A DNA stretch of 21,190 nt from contig JAODMS010000062.1 in NCBI GenBank assembly GCA_025464925.1, positions 1-21,190 of the forward strand, given 5' to 3'. The DNA is from Arthrobacter sp. GTDB lineage: Bacteria > Actinomycetota > Actinomycetes > Actinomycetales > Micrococcaceae. Below are positions 7,277-14,879 of the stretch, piece after piece. The first letter of the stretch is position 1, and each line of letters opens with the position of its first letter. The notes under the pieces were generated by a model. It was given only the letters and a program-made list of their open reading frames with translations. It was not told the DNA's origin and searched no databases. The translations under genes and the position numbers were made by a program.

Positions 7277-8707
7277 TCAGGCATCAAGCGCGGACATGAC
7301 GTGCTTGATGCGGGTGTAGTCCTCGACGCCGTACATGGACAGGTCCTTGCCGTAGCCGGACTGCTTGAAACCTCCGTGCGGCATTTCGGCGGTGAGAAGG
7401 ATATGGGTGTTGATCCAGACGGCCCCGAAGTCGAGGTCGCGGCTCAGGCGCATCGCGGTGCCGTGGTTGCTGGTCCAGACGCTGGAGGCGAGGGCGTAGT
7501 CGACGTCGTTGGCCAGCTCCACGGCCTCCGCCTCGGTGCTGAACTTCTGCACGGTGATGACCGGCCCGAACGTTTCCTTCTGGACGATGTCGTCGCTCTG
7601 CTTGGCCCCGGTGACGATGGTCGGCTCGAAGAAGAAGCCCTTCTCCCCTGCGCGGTGGCCGCCGGTCTCGATGCGGCAGTTCTCCGGCAGGGACTCCACG
7701 ACGGCGTGAACGGCGTTGAAGTGGTTCACATTGTTCAGCGGACCGAAGTAGTTGTCCTCATCATTCTGCGACCCGGTGTGCAGCGTCTTGGTGTGTTCCA
7801 CCAGAGCCGCCACGACGTCGTCGTGCACCGAATCCTGGACCAGCACGCGGGTGATGGCGGTGCAGTCCTGGCCGGCGTTGAAGAAGGAGAACTCGGCGAT
7901 GGCCGCGGCGCTCTTCTTGATGTCGGCGTCCGCGAAAACAATCGCCGGGGCCTTGCCGCCGAGTTCCAGGTGGGCCCGTTTGAGGCCCTTCGCAGCGCCC
8001 GAGGCGACGGCGATGCCGGCCCGGACGGAGCCGGTGATGGAGACGAGTCCGGGGACCTTGTGCTCTACCATCAGGGCGCCGGTCTCGCCGGTGCCGAGCA
8101 CCACGTTGAGCACGCCGGCGGGCAGGATGTCCACGGCGATCCTGGCCAGGACCAGCGTGGATTCCGGGGTGGTGTCCGAGGGCTTGAGGACCACGGTGTT
8201 GCCGGCCGCCAGCGCGGGGCCGATCTTCCAGATGGCCATGAGGAAGGGGTAGTTCCACGGCGCGACCTGCGCGACGACGCCGATGGGCTCGCGGCGCACG
8301 TACGAGGTGTGCCCCGCGAAGTATTCTCCGGCGGACTTGCCTTCCAGAATGCGGGCAGCACCGGCAAAGAAGCGGAGCTGGTCGGCCCCGACGGCGACTT
8401 CCTCCGCTGCGATCAGGGAGCGGACTTGGCCGGTGTTGCGGTGCTGGGCCTCGACGATTTCCTCGCTGTGCGCCTCGACGGCGTCGGCGAGCTTGAGCAG
8501 CATAAGCTGGCGCTCGCCCGGCGTCGTGCGCTTCCAGCCCTTGAACGCTTCCTTGGCGGCGGCCATGGCGGCGTCGACGTCGGCCTGGCCGGAAACCGGT
8601 GCCTTCGCCACCACTTCCCCGTTCGTGGGATTGACGATGTCCAGCAGCGCGGTGCCGGCGGGGGTAACGAACTCGCCGTTGATGAAGTTCTGCAAGGTTT
8701 GAACCAC
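7277..8707 (-). CDS. patD: Gamma-aminobutyraldehyde dehydrogenase (PatD-like)
   Basis: NAD-dependent aldehyde dehydrogenase of 476 residues, likely oxidising 4-aminobutanal (from putrescine) to GABA. ALDH features are APWNYPF with N152, LKPSD with K175, the general base E248 in LELGGKAP and the nucleophile C282 in NAGQDC. The C-terminal EMPHGGFKQSGYGKDLS and GVEDYTRIKHVM resemble E. coli PatD/YdcW far more than GabD. Start choice: a TTG at 8716 directly abuts the SD AAAGAGG, whereas GTG at 8707 sits 9 nt after it, so GTG 8707 is preferred. It is the first gene of the patD-gabT operon and divergent from a PucR-type regulator, its probable controller. Succinate-semialdehyde dehydrogenase activity cannot be fully excluded. 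Confidence 0.85.
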   Translation of the reverse strand: MVQTLQNFINGEFVTPAGTALLDIVNPTNGEVVAKAPVSGQADVDAAMAAAKEAFKGWKRTTPGERQLMLLKLADAVEAHSEEIVEAQHRNTGQVRSLIAAEEVAVGADQLRFFAGAARILEGKSAGEYFAGHTSYVRREPIGVVAQVAPWNYPFLMAIWKIGPALAAGNTVVLKPSDTTPESTLVLARIAVDILPAGVLNVVLGTGETGALMVEHKVPGLVSITGSVRAGIAVASGAAKGLKRAHLELGGKAPAIVFADADIKKSAAAIAEFSFFNAGQDCTAITRVLVQDSVHDDVVAALVEHTKTLHTGSQNDEDNYFGPLNNVNHFNAVHAVVESLPENCRIETGGHRAGEKGFFFEPTIVTGAKQSDDIVQKETFGPVITVQKFSTEAEAVELANDVDYALASSVWTSNHGTAMRLSRDLDFGAVWINTHILLTAEMPHGGFKQSGYGKDLSMYGVEDYTRIKHVMSALDA

Positions 8708-8764
8708 GGTGTACAACCTCTTTCGTACTCTTAATGCAAAGGGCGGGACGGGCGACTGCTTCCG

Positions 8765-8860
8765 AGCCTATGCCAGGCGCCCGAGTGAGGGAATAGTCAC
8801 CTGCACACCAGCGCCGCAGACCTTTAGTGCGCTTGCCCAGCGCCCGGTTATCCTGAATCC
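8765..8860. promoter_or_regulatory. Divergent patD / pucR control region
   Basis: The 153-bp gap holds an octamer CCAGCGCC repeated directly at 8808-8815 and 8837-8844 (29 bp start to start), with a near copy CCAGGCGCC around 8773. These are candidate operator half-sites for the adjacent regulator. For pucR, TATCCT (8849-8854) stands 6 nt before the ATG, a leaderless arrangement. For patD, minus-strand TAGGCT (8770-8765) is a possible -10 with a poor -35. All are pattern-based. Confidence 0.4.
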
Positions 8861-10303
8861 ATGGCCATTTCACTCGCCGCGCTGCTGGGCGTTCCGTCCC
8901 TTCATCTCACCAAGGCCGGCCTTGCCGAGACCACCTGGCACCAGGACATCCTCTGGGTCGCCGTCACCGAGCAGGAGGACCCGCAGCGGTTCCTCAACGG
9001 AGGCGAGCTGGTCCTCACCACCGGCATGCGGCTCCGGAGCGCTCCGGAGCAGCGCCGCTTTGTGCGCCAGGTCCAGCGCGCCGGGGCCGTCGGGATCGGC
9101 TTCGGCATCGGGCTGACGCACGACGCCGTGCCGCCGGCGCTGGTTGCCGAGGCCAACCGCTGGGGCCTGCCGGTCGTCGAGGTCCCGTATGAGACGCCCT
9201 TCATCGCCATCGGCAAGCTCGTGGCGGATGCCCAGGCGGCGGACCACTTCGCCAAACTCGAACGCCTCATCGCCGGGCACCAGATCCTGGCCCGGGCACT
9301 GCTCACCGGTGGCGGGCTCGCGGAGCTCTTGAAGCATCTGGGCGCCATGCTGCGCACCGAGATCGTGCTGACCCAGTTCACCGCCCAGCTCTACAACAGC
9401 GTGGCCGGGCACCCCGCGCCCAAGGCGGAGGGCTGGGCCTCCTACCCCATCCCCACCGGGCGCCGCGATGCGTGCACGCTGTGGGTGATGCAGCCGTTCG
9501 AGGACACGGGGATCGTGGGTTACGCCCAGAACCTGATCAGCGTTGAGCTCAACAACATGGTCAAGCAGCGCCAGTCCCAGCGCGCCCTGGCCGGGCAGGT
9601 CCTGGAGGACGTGATCCACGGGACGCTGGAGCCCAGCGAAGCCACCCGGCGGCTGGCGGGAGTCGGCATCAACAGCACCCGCAAGAATGTCGTCCTGCTG
9701 GCCGAGTCCGCGGCACACTCCAAGCAGCTGGAGGCTTCCGCGCTGCCGCAGCCGCTGGAGCAGGCCGTGAGCGCCGTCGTCGGCAAGTACCTGATCGCGG
9801 TGATCCCCGACGACGGCAGCGGCGCCAGTGCCCTCGCCCGGGGCCTCGGCGATCACCTGGCGGAAGCCGGAATCCACGCCACCATCGGCATCGGCGGGGC
9901 CTACACGAAGCCGAACGGGCTGCGGTGGAGCTATTTCGAGGCCCGCGATGCGGCCAGCCACGGCCTGCCGGTCAACGAACCCGAACGGCTGAGCCTGACC
10001 TCGCTGCTGCTGGCCAGCGAGGATGTCCCGCTCGCGGACATGGCCAATGAGTCGCTGAATCCGCTCCGCAGCTTCGACGCCGCCCACGGGGCCGAACTGA
10101 TGGCCACGCTGGAGAGCTATCTCACCCACAACGGCTCGGTGGCCGCCGTCGCCGAGGACCTTACGCTGCACCGCAACACCGTCCGCTACCGGCTGGCGCA
10201 GATCACCGAGCTCACCGGCTACGACCCGGCCCAGACCTCGGACCGCGTTCAGCTCTGGCTCGCGCTGGCCGTGCAGCGCCTGGGCGCCCGGCAGCCCGGG
10301 TAG
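8861..10303 (+). CDS. PucR-family transcriptional regulator
   Basis: A 480-residue cytoplasmic regulator. The N terminus (about 5-130) is a PucR-type ligand-sensing domain with the typical GGELVLTTGMRL at 48-59. The C terminus (about 415-475) is the PucR helix-turn-helix domain with NGSVAAVAEDLTLHRNTVRY followed by RLAQITELTG. It is divergent from patD-gabT, so it most likely controls GABA/putrescine use. In Corynebacterium glutamicum a PucR-type regulator, GabR, activates gabTDP, which supports this by analogy; the effector here is unproven. No SD precedes the ATG, but TATCCT stands 6 nt upstream of it, so the mRNA may be leaderless. The gene ends just before a strong bidirectional terminator. 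Confidence 0.88.
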   Translation: MAISLAALLGVPSLHLTKAGLAETTWHQDILWVAVTEQEDPQRFLNGGELVLTTGMRLRSAPEQRRFVRQVQRAGAVGIGFGIGLTHDAVPPALVAEANRWGLPVVEVPYETPFIAIGKLVADAQAADHFAKLERLIAGHQILARALLTGGGLAELLKHLGAMLRTEIVLTQFTAQLYNSVAGHPAPKAEGWASYPIPTGRRDACTLWVMQPFEDTGIVGYAQNLISVELNNMVKQRQSQRALAGQVLEDVIHGTLEPSEATRRLAGVGINSTRKNVVLLAESAAHSKQLEASALPQPLEQAVSAVVGKYLIAVIPDDGSGASALARGLGDHLAEAGIHATIGIGGAYTKPNGLRWSYFEARDAASHGLPVNEPERLSLTSLLLASEDVPLADMANESLNPLRSFDAAHGAELMATLESYLTHNGSVAAVAEDLTLHRNTVRYRLAQITELTGYDPAQTSDRVQLWLALAVQRLGARQPG

Positions 10304-10331
10304 GGCCCGCCGCCCCTGGCGCGCCGCAACG

Positions 10332-10380
10332 CAAAGGCCCCCGGGCCGGAACCGTGTGCGTTCCGGCCCGGAAGCCTTTG
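10332..10380. terminator. Bidirectional intrinsic terminator
   Basis: Long hairpin between two convergent genes: CGGGCCGGAAC pairs with GTTCCGGCCCG around a 7-nt loop, and the stem extends outward through CAAAGGC paired with GCCTTTG after a small internal mismatch. It lies 28 nt after the pucR stop and 11 nt after the stop of the minus-strand gene, so it serves both. Confidence 0.85.
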
Positions 10381-10391
10381 TCTAGATCCGG

Positions 10392-10931
10392 TTACTGGCG
10401 AGCGAGGCCCGCGAAGACATTCTTGGGACGCTGCATTTCGCCGTGCTTGGCACCGAGTACGATCACCGAGCCGGCGAAGACCGGGATGGCCCACTGAAGG
10501 ACCTTCAGCTGCTGCTGAGCGGCCTGGAGTTCATCAGAGGCGCCCGGCTTGGGCTCGGTGGCGCCTTCGGCACCTTCCCCGGCCAGCTTTTCCACCTTGG
10601 CACCCTGCAGGCCCGCGTACAGGGTCACCGCCGCGCCGGCGAGGGTGACAACGGTCTTGTAGATGCTCAGCCGGGTGACGCCTTCCTGCTTCGCCATCCG
10701 ATCCTTGTTCTCCCAGATCATGGCGAGCCCGGCAACGATGTGTGCGGCGAACGCTGCCGTCTGGACCGGAGACCACTTCTTCCAGCCGAGGCTGGACAAG
10801 CGGGTACGTTCCGCCGGATCCTTCGCCTCTGCCGTTGCACCATTGAGCCCGATAGCGCCCATCAGCGAACCGCCGAACCACGCAGCCGCGGTCAGGTCGT
10901 GGATGGATCGGGCAACAAGATTACCTGCCAT
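10392..10931 (-). CDS. Unrecognised four-helix membrane protein
   Basis: A 179-residue protein of no family I recognise. Hydrophobic segments lie at about 13-31, 55-73, 90-110 and 145-161. A hydrophilic, Gly/Glu/Pro-rich stretch (112-143) with an amphipathic DELQAAQQQLK precedes the last segment. A conserved-looking N terminus (SIHDLTAAAWFGGSLMG) contains a His in the first helix. Start ATG with AGGAAG about 6 nt upstream. It converges on pucR with a shared terminator and is divergent from the small gene at 11120. The clear reading frame and RBS make it a real gene; its function is unknown. Confidence 0.8.
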   Translation of the reverse strand: MAGNLVARSIHDLTAAAWFGGSLMGAIGLNGATAEAKDPAERTRLSSLGWKKWSPVQTAAFAAHIVAGLAMIWENKDRMAKQEGVTRLSIYKTVVTLAGAAVTLYAGLQGAKVEKLAGEGAEGATEPKPGASDELQAAQQQLKVLQWAIPVFAGSVIVLGAKHGEMQRPKNVFAGLARQ

Positions 10932-11030
10932 GTTGAGCTTCCTATCGTCTGTTACGTTCCGGATAGCGCGGCGGCGGCGTGCTTGGCTGCCGCGGCCGTT
11001 GATGTCCCCCAGGGGGCTGTTACTGGCCTA

Positions 11031-11048
11031 TGGTAAGCACACTTACCA
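11031..11048. promoter_or_regulatory. 18-bp perfect interrupted palindrome, candidate operator
   Basis: TGGTAAG-CACA-CTTACCA, seven perfect bases per arm, in the divergent region between the membrane protein gene (minus) and the leaderless gene at 11120 (plus). A TATGGT (11029-11034) that could be a -10 overlaps its left arm. It has the size and symmetry of a dimeric repressor site (TetR- or GntR-like), but no regulator gene is adjacent. Confidence 0.45.
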
Positions 11049-11083
11049 ACAACTGGATAGCCCTTGCTTCCCACCGCCCCGGG

Positions 11084-11112
11084 GTGAAGGAGACGCGCCG
11101 TGCGCGTAGTAT
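11084..11112 (+). promoter_or_regulatory. Leaderless promoter of the 96-residue protein gene
   Basis: GTGAAG (11084-11089), 17-bp spacer, TAGTAT (11107-11112), then 7 nt to the A of the ATG. No SD lies before that ATG, so transcription probably begins at the start codon. Confidence 0.6.
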
Positions 11113-11119
11113 CGTCGCC

Positions 11120-11410
11120 ATGACAGAGACTGGACAGCTTTTCGGTTGGGCCTTTGGCGACACCTCCAAGGTGGACGAGCCGGGGTATCTCGACGCCCTG
11201 CGCGGCTCCGCCCTGGAAAACGCGAAGCAGGTCGCTGCCTCGCGCGGGTTTGAAGTGGAGCCCGGTACTGAAGACTACGCCGTGGTCGAACGGGGCGAGA
11301 CGCTGGTCGACATCGGCACGGCCCCGGGTGACCTCGTGGTCCGTTGCACGGTGACCATCCTGGGCGACGGCGCGGGAGCCATCCACGCCGAGGGCCCCAT
11401 GAACGGTTGA
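11120..11410 (+). CDS. Unrecognised 96-residue soluble protein
   Basis: A short acidic protein of no family I can name, starting MTETGQLFGWAFGDTSKVDE and ending with a strand-rich region (GDLVVRCTVTILGDGAG). No signal peptide or membrane segment is seen. The start is ATG 11120, chosen because a TAGTAT -10 element sits 7 nt upstream and no SD is present; the in-frame ATG at 11030 would add 30 atypical residues across a palindrome. Its stop lies a few bases before the DUF1206 gene, and an alternative TTG start of that gene would overlap this stop by TTGA, so the two are probably co-transcribed. Codon use matches the surroundings. Confidence 0.7.
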   Translation: MTETGQLFGWAFGDTSKVDEPGYLDALRGSALENAKQVAASRGFEVEPGTEDYAVVERGETLVDIGTAPGDLVVRCTVTILGDGAGAIHAEGPMNG

Positions 11411-11424
11411 GCGGGGCAACAGGA

Positions 11425-12252
11425 GTGTCCGACCACCAGACTGCCATCAGCGGCGCTGCCGACGCTGCCGAGGCGGCATCGGACAGCACAGTGCTCGACG
11501 TCCTCGCGCGTGCAGGTTTCGCGGTCATGGCGCTGCTGCACATCGTGATCGGCGCCATCGCCGTGGCCCTGGTCCTTGGCGCCCCCGGCCAGGCGGAGCC
11601 CACCGGGGCCATCGAACAGCTCGCAGCCAACCCCTGGGGCCCGGCCGTGATGTGGGCCGGATTCATCGGCTGCGCCGGGCTCTCGCTGTGGCAGCTGAGC
11701 GAGGCGACGCTGCGGGCGCGGCATCTGCCCCGCGGCGAACGGCTCAGCAAGCTCGTCTCCTCCGGCTTCCTCAGCATCGCGTACGGCAGCGTCGGGCTGA
11801 GCTTCGCCGCCTTCGCGCTGGGGAACCGCGGCGATTCCGGCGACTCCACGAGGGACTTCAGCACCGCCCTGGTGCAGAGTCCATTCGGGGTGCCGTTGCT
11901 GATCGGCCTGGGCCTGACGATCATCGGGATCGGGGTGTACTTCATCATCAAGGGCATCGGAAAGAAGTTCAAGGACGAACTGCACTACTTCGAGGGGACA
12001 CACCGCGGCCACCTGGTCAGCGTCCTCGGCGTGGCCGGCCACATCGCCAAGGGGGTGGCACTGATCCTGACCGGGCTGCTGTTCGTCATCGCCGCCGCCA
12101 CCAACGATCCAGGCTCGTCCACGGGGCTGGACGGCAGCCTCAAGGCCCTGCAGGACCACCCCTTCGGCCCGGTCCTGCTCCTCGCGATCGGGGCAGGGTT
12201 CATCGCCTACGGGGCGTTTGCGCTGGTCAGGGCCCGTTTCGGCAGGATGTAG
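11425..12252 (+). CDS. DUF1206-family membrane protein
   Basis: A 275-residue membrane protein with six hydrophobic segments arranged as three repeated two-helix units, the DUF1206 architecture. Unit starts are recognisable as ARAGFAVMALLHIVIG, SSGFLSIAYGSVGLS and GVAGHIAKGVALILTG. A charged cytoplasmic-type loop (KKFKDELHYFEG) sits between the second and third units. The function of DUF1206 is unknown. The start is uncertain: GTG 11425 keeps the conserved part and has GCGGGG upstream, while TTG 11407 would overlap the upstream stop and add six residues. The stop directly abuts the stop of the convergent topoisomerase gene with no spacer. Confidence 0.8.
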   Translation: MSDHQTAISGAADAAEAASDSTVLDVLARAGFAVMALLHIVIGAIAVALVLGAPGQAEPTGAIEQLAANPWGPAVMWAGFIGCAGLSLWQLSEATLRARHLPRGERLSKLVSSGFLSIAYGSVGLSFAAFALGNRGDSGDSTRDFSTALVQSPFGVPLLIGLGLTIIGIGVYFIIKGIGKKFKDELHYFEGTHRGHLVSVLGVAGHIAKGVALILTGLLFVIAAATNDPGSSTGLDGSLKALQDHPFGPVLLLAIGAGFIAYGAFALVRARFGRM

Positions 12253-13254
12253 CTAGCCCGCGGCCTTCCGCAGCGGAACCACGTCCCCTTCCTGGTACAG
12301 CAGTGCCCGCACCTCGGATTCGGCGGACGCCAGCCGCTTCGGGTCGATCGTCTCGCCGGCCGCGAAATGGTCCAGCAGGCGGGGATCGACATAGCTCTTC
12401 CGGGCGATCGAGGGCGTGTTGCCCAGGACCGCGGCCGCGTCCTGCATCGCACGGCTCACCGCGCTCTTGCGGGCCGCGACCTTGGGTTGCGGCCCGCTCT
12501 TGGCCAGGCTGACGGCCGCGGCGACCGTCCCGCGCAGGGTGCGGAAGTCCTTCGCCGTGAAATCCTCGCCGGTCCGCTCCTTCACGTAGGCGTTGATGTC
12601 GGCGCTCGCTACCGGCTGCCAGCTCCGGCCGTTCCGGTAGGCCAGCAGCCGGGCGTTGCCGCCGCGCCGCTTGAGCTGGCGCACCACGGCGGCGAGGTCG
12701 GCGTCGTCGATCTGCGACTCCCAGTTTTTCCCGCTCTTGGCGGGGAAACTGAGCCTGAGCTGATCCTTGCGCACCGCAACGTGGGCGCAGAGCAGGGTGG
12801 CGAGGCCGTGGCTGCCGTTCTCGTTGGTGTACCTTTCGGAGCCGACCCGCAGCGAACCGCTGTCCAGCATCCGGAAGGCGGCCGCGAGCACGCGTTCGCG
12901 CGTCAGCCCCTCGGAGCGCAGGTCAAGGGTGACGAGGCGGCGCGCGGCCGGCAGGGTTTCCGCGAGCTGGAGTGAGCGGTCGAACTTGAGCCGGTCTTTC
13001 CGCTCCCGCCAGCTTGGATGGTAGATGTATTGGCGCCGGCCCACGGCGTCCACCCCGGTGGCCTGGATGTGGCCGTTGTCGTAGGGCGCGATCCAGACGT
13101 CCGTCCACGCCGGCGGAATGCCGATGCCTTCCAGCCGCTCCCGCACCGGCCCGGCGGGCAGCGTGGAGCCGTCCAGGTCCTTGTAGCTGAAGCCGGTCCC
13201 GGACGGCACCCGGCGGTATCCGCGGCCGGACGCGTTGCTGTGGCGGAGCCTCAT
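12253..13254 (-). CDS. DNA topoisomerase IB (bacterial, poxvirus-like)
   Basis: A 333-residue type IB topoisomerase that would relax supercoils by a 3'-phosphotyrosine intermediate. The N-terminal domain (about 15-95) carries the TDVWIAPYDNGHIQATGVDA stretch typical of the family. The catalytic domain shows an Arg in VGSERYTNENGSHGLATL (R141), a Lys in the hairpin FPAKSGK, the Arg in KDFRTLRGT (R238) and the nucleophile Tyr in SIARKSYVDP (Y288). Length is normal for bacterial TopIB. The ATG at 13254 has a poor SD and overlaps the stop of a 16-codon upstream ORF (ATGA), which may couple its translation. It lies downstream of the fprA-like gene in the same direction after a 105-nt gap. Such enzymes are accessory to TopA and gyrase. 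Confidence 0.9.
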   Translation of the reverse strand: MRLRHSNASGRGYRRVPSGTGFSYKDLDGSTLPAGPVRERLEGIGIPPAWTDVWIAPYDNGHIQATGVDAVGRRQYIYHPSWRERKDRLKFDRSLQLAETLPAARRLVTLDLRSEGLTRERVLAAAFRMLDSGSLRVGSERYTNENGSHGLATLLCAHVAVRKDQLRLSFPAKSGKNWESQIDDADLAAVVRQLKRRGGNARLLAYRNGRSWQPVASADINAYVKERTGEDFTAKDFRTLRGTVAAAVSLAKSGPQPKVAARKSAVSRAMQDAAAVLGNTPSIARKSYVDPRLLDHFAAGETIDPKRLASAESEVRALLYQEGDVVPLRKAAG

Positions 13255-13301
13255 CGGCGCAGCCCCGGCCGGCAGGTTTTCGGCAGGCAGTGCTCATCCA
13301 T
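13251..13301 (-). CDS. Possible 16-codon upstream ORF coupled to the topoisomerase gene
   Basis: Encodes 16 residues beginning MDEHCLPKTCR, with two cysteines. Its TGA overlaps the topoisomerase ATG (ATGA). Upstream, TAGGCT (13314-13309, minus strand) stands 7 nt before the ATG, consistent with a leaderless transcript, but no -35 is recognisable. It would explain how the topoisomerase is translated despite its weak SD. Speculative. Confidence 0.35.
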   Translation of the reverse strand: MDEHCLPKTCRPGLRR

Positions 13302-13359
13302 GACGGTAAGCCTACTGACTACCGGCCGGAATTGGGGCTCTAAATCGTTCCGGACGCCC

Positions 13360-14805
13360 TTAGACCTCGATCGCGGCCCCGCGGGAGATCGCCACCATGT
13401 CCTCGCGCGGCACCACCTTGACGCGCTCGCGCGGCACGCCGGCGCCCGTGGCCTTCTCACCGATCGCCCGCTCATGCGCGTCCAGCGCCAGCCAGCCTTC
13501 CCAGCTGGTGTACTGCACGCCGCGGCTCTCCAGAAGCTCGACGACGGCCTCCGGTGCGGGCACCACGGCCAGGGGAAGGTTCACGCGGTCCTCGAGCAGG
13601 TACGTCACGGTTTCGAGGGCATCGCCCTTGGTGTGGCCGATCAGGCCCACCGGGCCGCGCTTGATCCAGCCGGTGGCGTAGATACCCGGCACGTGCGCAC
13701 CGGAGGCGTCCAGGACGCGGCCGCCGTCGTTCGGGACAACTCCCCTGCTGTGGTCGAACTCGACCTCGGGCAGCGCGGAACCGAAGTAGCCGATGGCACG
13801 GTAGACGGCCTGGACGGGGTAGTCGACCAGCTCGCCGGTGCCCCGGGCCCTGCCGGTGCCGTCCAGCTCGGTGCGCTCGAACTTGATCCCGGCGACGCGG
13901 CCTGGGGTTTCGGCGTCGTCGTACACCTCGACCGGGCTGTGCAGGAAGTGCAGGTGCAGGCGGCGGGAGGCCTTGAGCTCGGAGAGGTCCTCGGGCTGCT
14001 CGGCGATCCAGTTGGTGAGGGTTCCCACCATGGTCTTGGTCTGGTTGTTGCTCTGGATCTGGCGGTCCGATTCCTCATCGAACTCGAAGTCCTCGGCGTA
14101 CAGGACGATGTCCACGTCCTTGGAGTGGGACAGCTCGCGCAGTTCCAGCGGGGTGAACTTCACCTGCGCGGGGCCGCGGCGGCCAAAGACGTGCACGTCC
14201 GTGACGGGCGAGTTCTTCAGGCCGGCGTAGACGTTGTCCGGGATTTCGGAGACGAGCAGGTCGTCGGCGTGCTTGGACAGAACGCGGGCCACGTCCAGGG
14301 CCACGTTGCCGTTGCCGATGACGGCGATTTCTTTGGCGTCCAGCGGCCATTCGCGGGAAACGTCCGGGTGGCCGTCGTACCAGGAGACGAAGTCCGCGCC
14401 CCCGTAGGAGCCGTCCAGCTCGACGCCCGGGATGTTCAGGTCTGCGTCCTTGATGGCGCCGGTGGCGAAGATGACGGCGTCGTAGTGGGTGCGGAGGTCC
14501 TCGATGGAGAGGTCGGTGCCGTAGTCCACGTTGCCGAAGAAGCGGATGTCGCCGCGGTCCAGGAATTTGTGCAGGGCGTTGACGATGCCCTTGAGGCGCG
14601 GGTGGTCGGGGGCCACGCCGTAGCGGATCAGGCCGTAGGGCGCCGGGTAGCGGTCGAAGAGGTCGATGCTGACGGTGAGCTCGCCGCTCTTCACGGCCTC
14701 ACTCTTGGTCAGGAGGTCCGCGGCGTAGACACCGGCGGGGCCGGAGCCGACGACGGCGACGCGCAGCGGGCGGGCAGCGATTCCTGCGGGGGTGCTGATT
14801 GACAC
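13360..14805 (-). CDS. fprA: FprA-type ferredoxin/adrenodoxin-NADP reductase, complete
   Basis: A 481-residue flavoprotein of the FprA/adrenodoxin reductase family, transferring electrons from NADPH to ferredoxin. It shows the FAD motif GSGPAG (20-25), PYGLIRYGVAPDH (56-68), the NADP motif GNGNVA (164-169), FGRRGPAQVKFTP (207-219) and the C-terminal FAD loop GWIKRGPVGLIGHTKGDA. The GTG start has AAGGAA about 8 nt upstream. It lies 74 nt after the siroheme synthase gene, same direction, at the end of the sulfur block. The most likely role is feeding a ferredoxin-dependent sulfite reductase, as proposed for fpr2 in the C. glutamicum cys cluster. The window holds a second copy (1-742), about 82% identical. 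Length is in the normal family range. Confidence 0.93.
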   Translation of the reverse strand: MSISTPAGIAARPLRVAVVGSGPAGVYAADLLTKSEAVKSGELTVSIDLFDRYPAPYGLIRYGVAPDHPRLKGIVNALHKFLDRGDIRFFGNVDYGTDLSIEDLRTHYDAVIFATGAIKDADLNIPGVELDGSYGGADFVSWYDGHPDVSREWPLDAKEIAVIGNGNVALDVARVLSKHADDLLVSEIPDNVYAGLKNSPVTDVHVFGRRGPAQVKFTPLELRELSHSKDVDIVLYAEDFEFDEESDRQIQSNNQTKTMVGTLTNWIAEQPEDLSELKASRRLHLHFLHSPVEVYDDAETPGRVAGIKFERTELDGTGRARGTGELVDYPVQAVYRAIGYFGSALPEVEFDHSRGVVPNDGGRVLDASGAHVPGIYATGWIKRGPVGLIGHTKGDALETVTYLLEDRVNLPLAVVPAPEAVVELLESRGVQYTSWEGWLALDAHERAIGEKATGAGVPRERVKVVPREDMVAISRGAAIEV

Positions 14806-14879
14806 GGCTGTGTTCCTTTTTCGTCTGCATCGGTTGCTCCGCCACTGCCCTTTTGAAGCGTGTGGAGCAGCCGATGGTT

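Noticed and set aside
7277..8707. Succinate-semialdehyde dehydrogenase (GabD) next to gabT
   Set aside because: The C-terminal EMPHGG...GYGKDLS...EDYT pattern and the region around the catalytic Cys fit aminobutyraldehyde dehydrogenase (PatD) better.
11030..11119. Upstream ATG extension of the 96-residue protein
   Set aside because: The added 30 residues cross a palindrome; a leaderless promoter fits ATG 11120 better.
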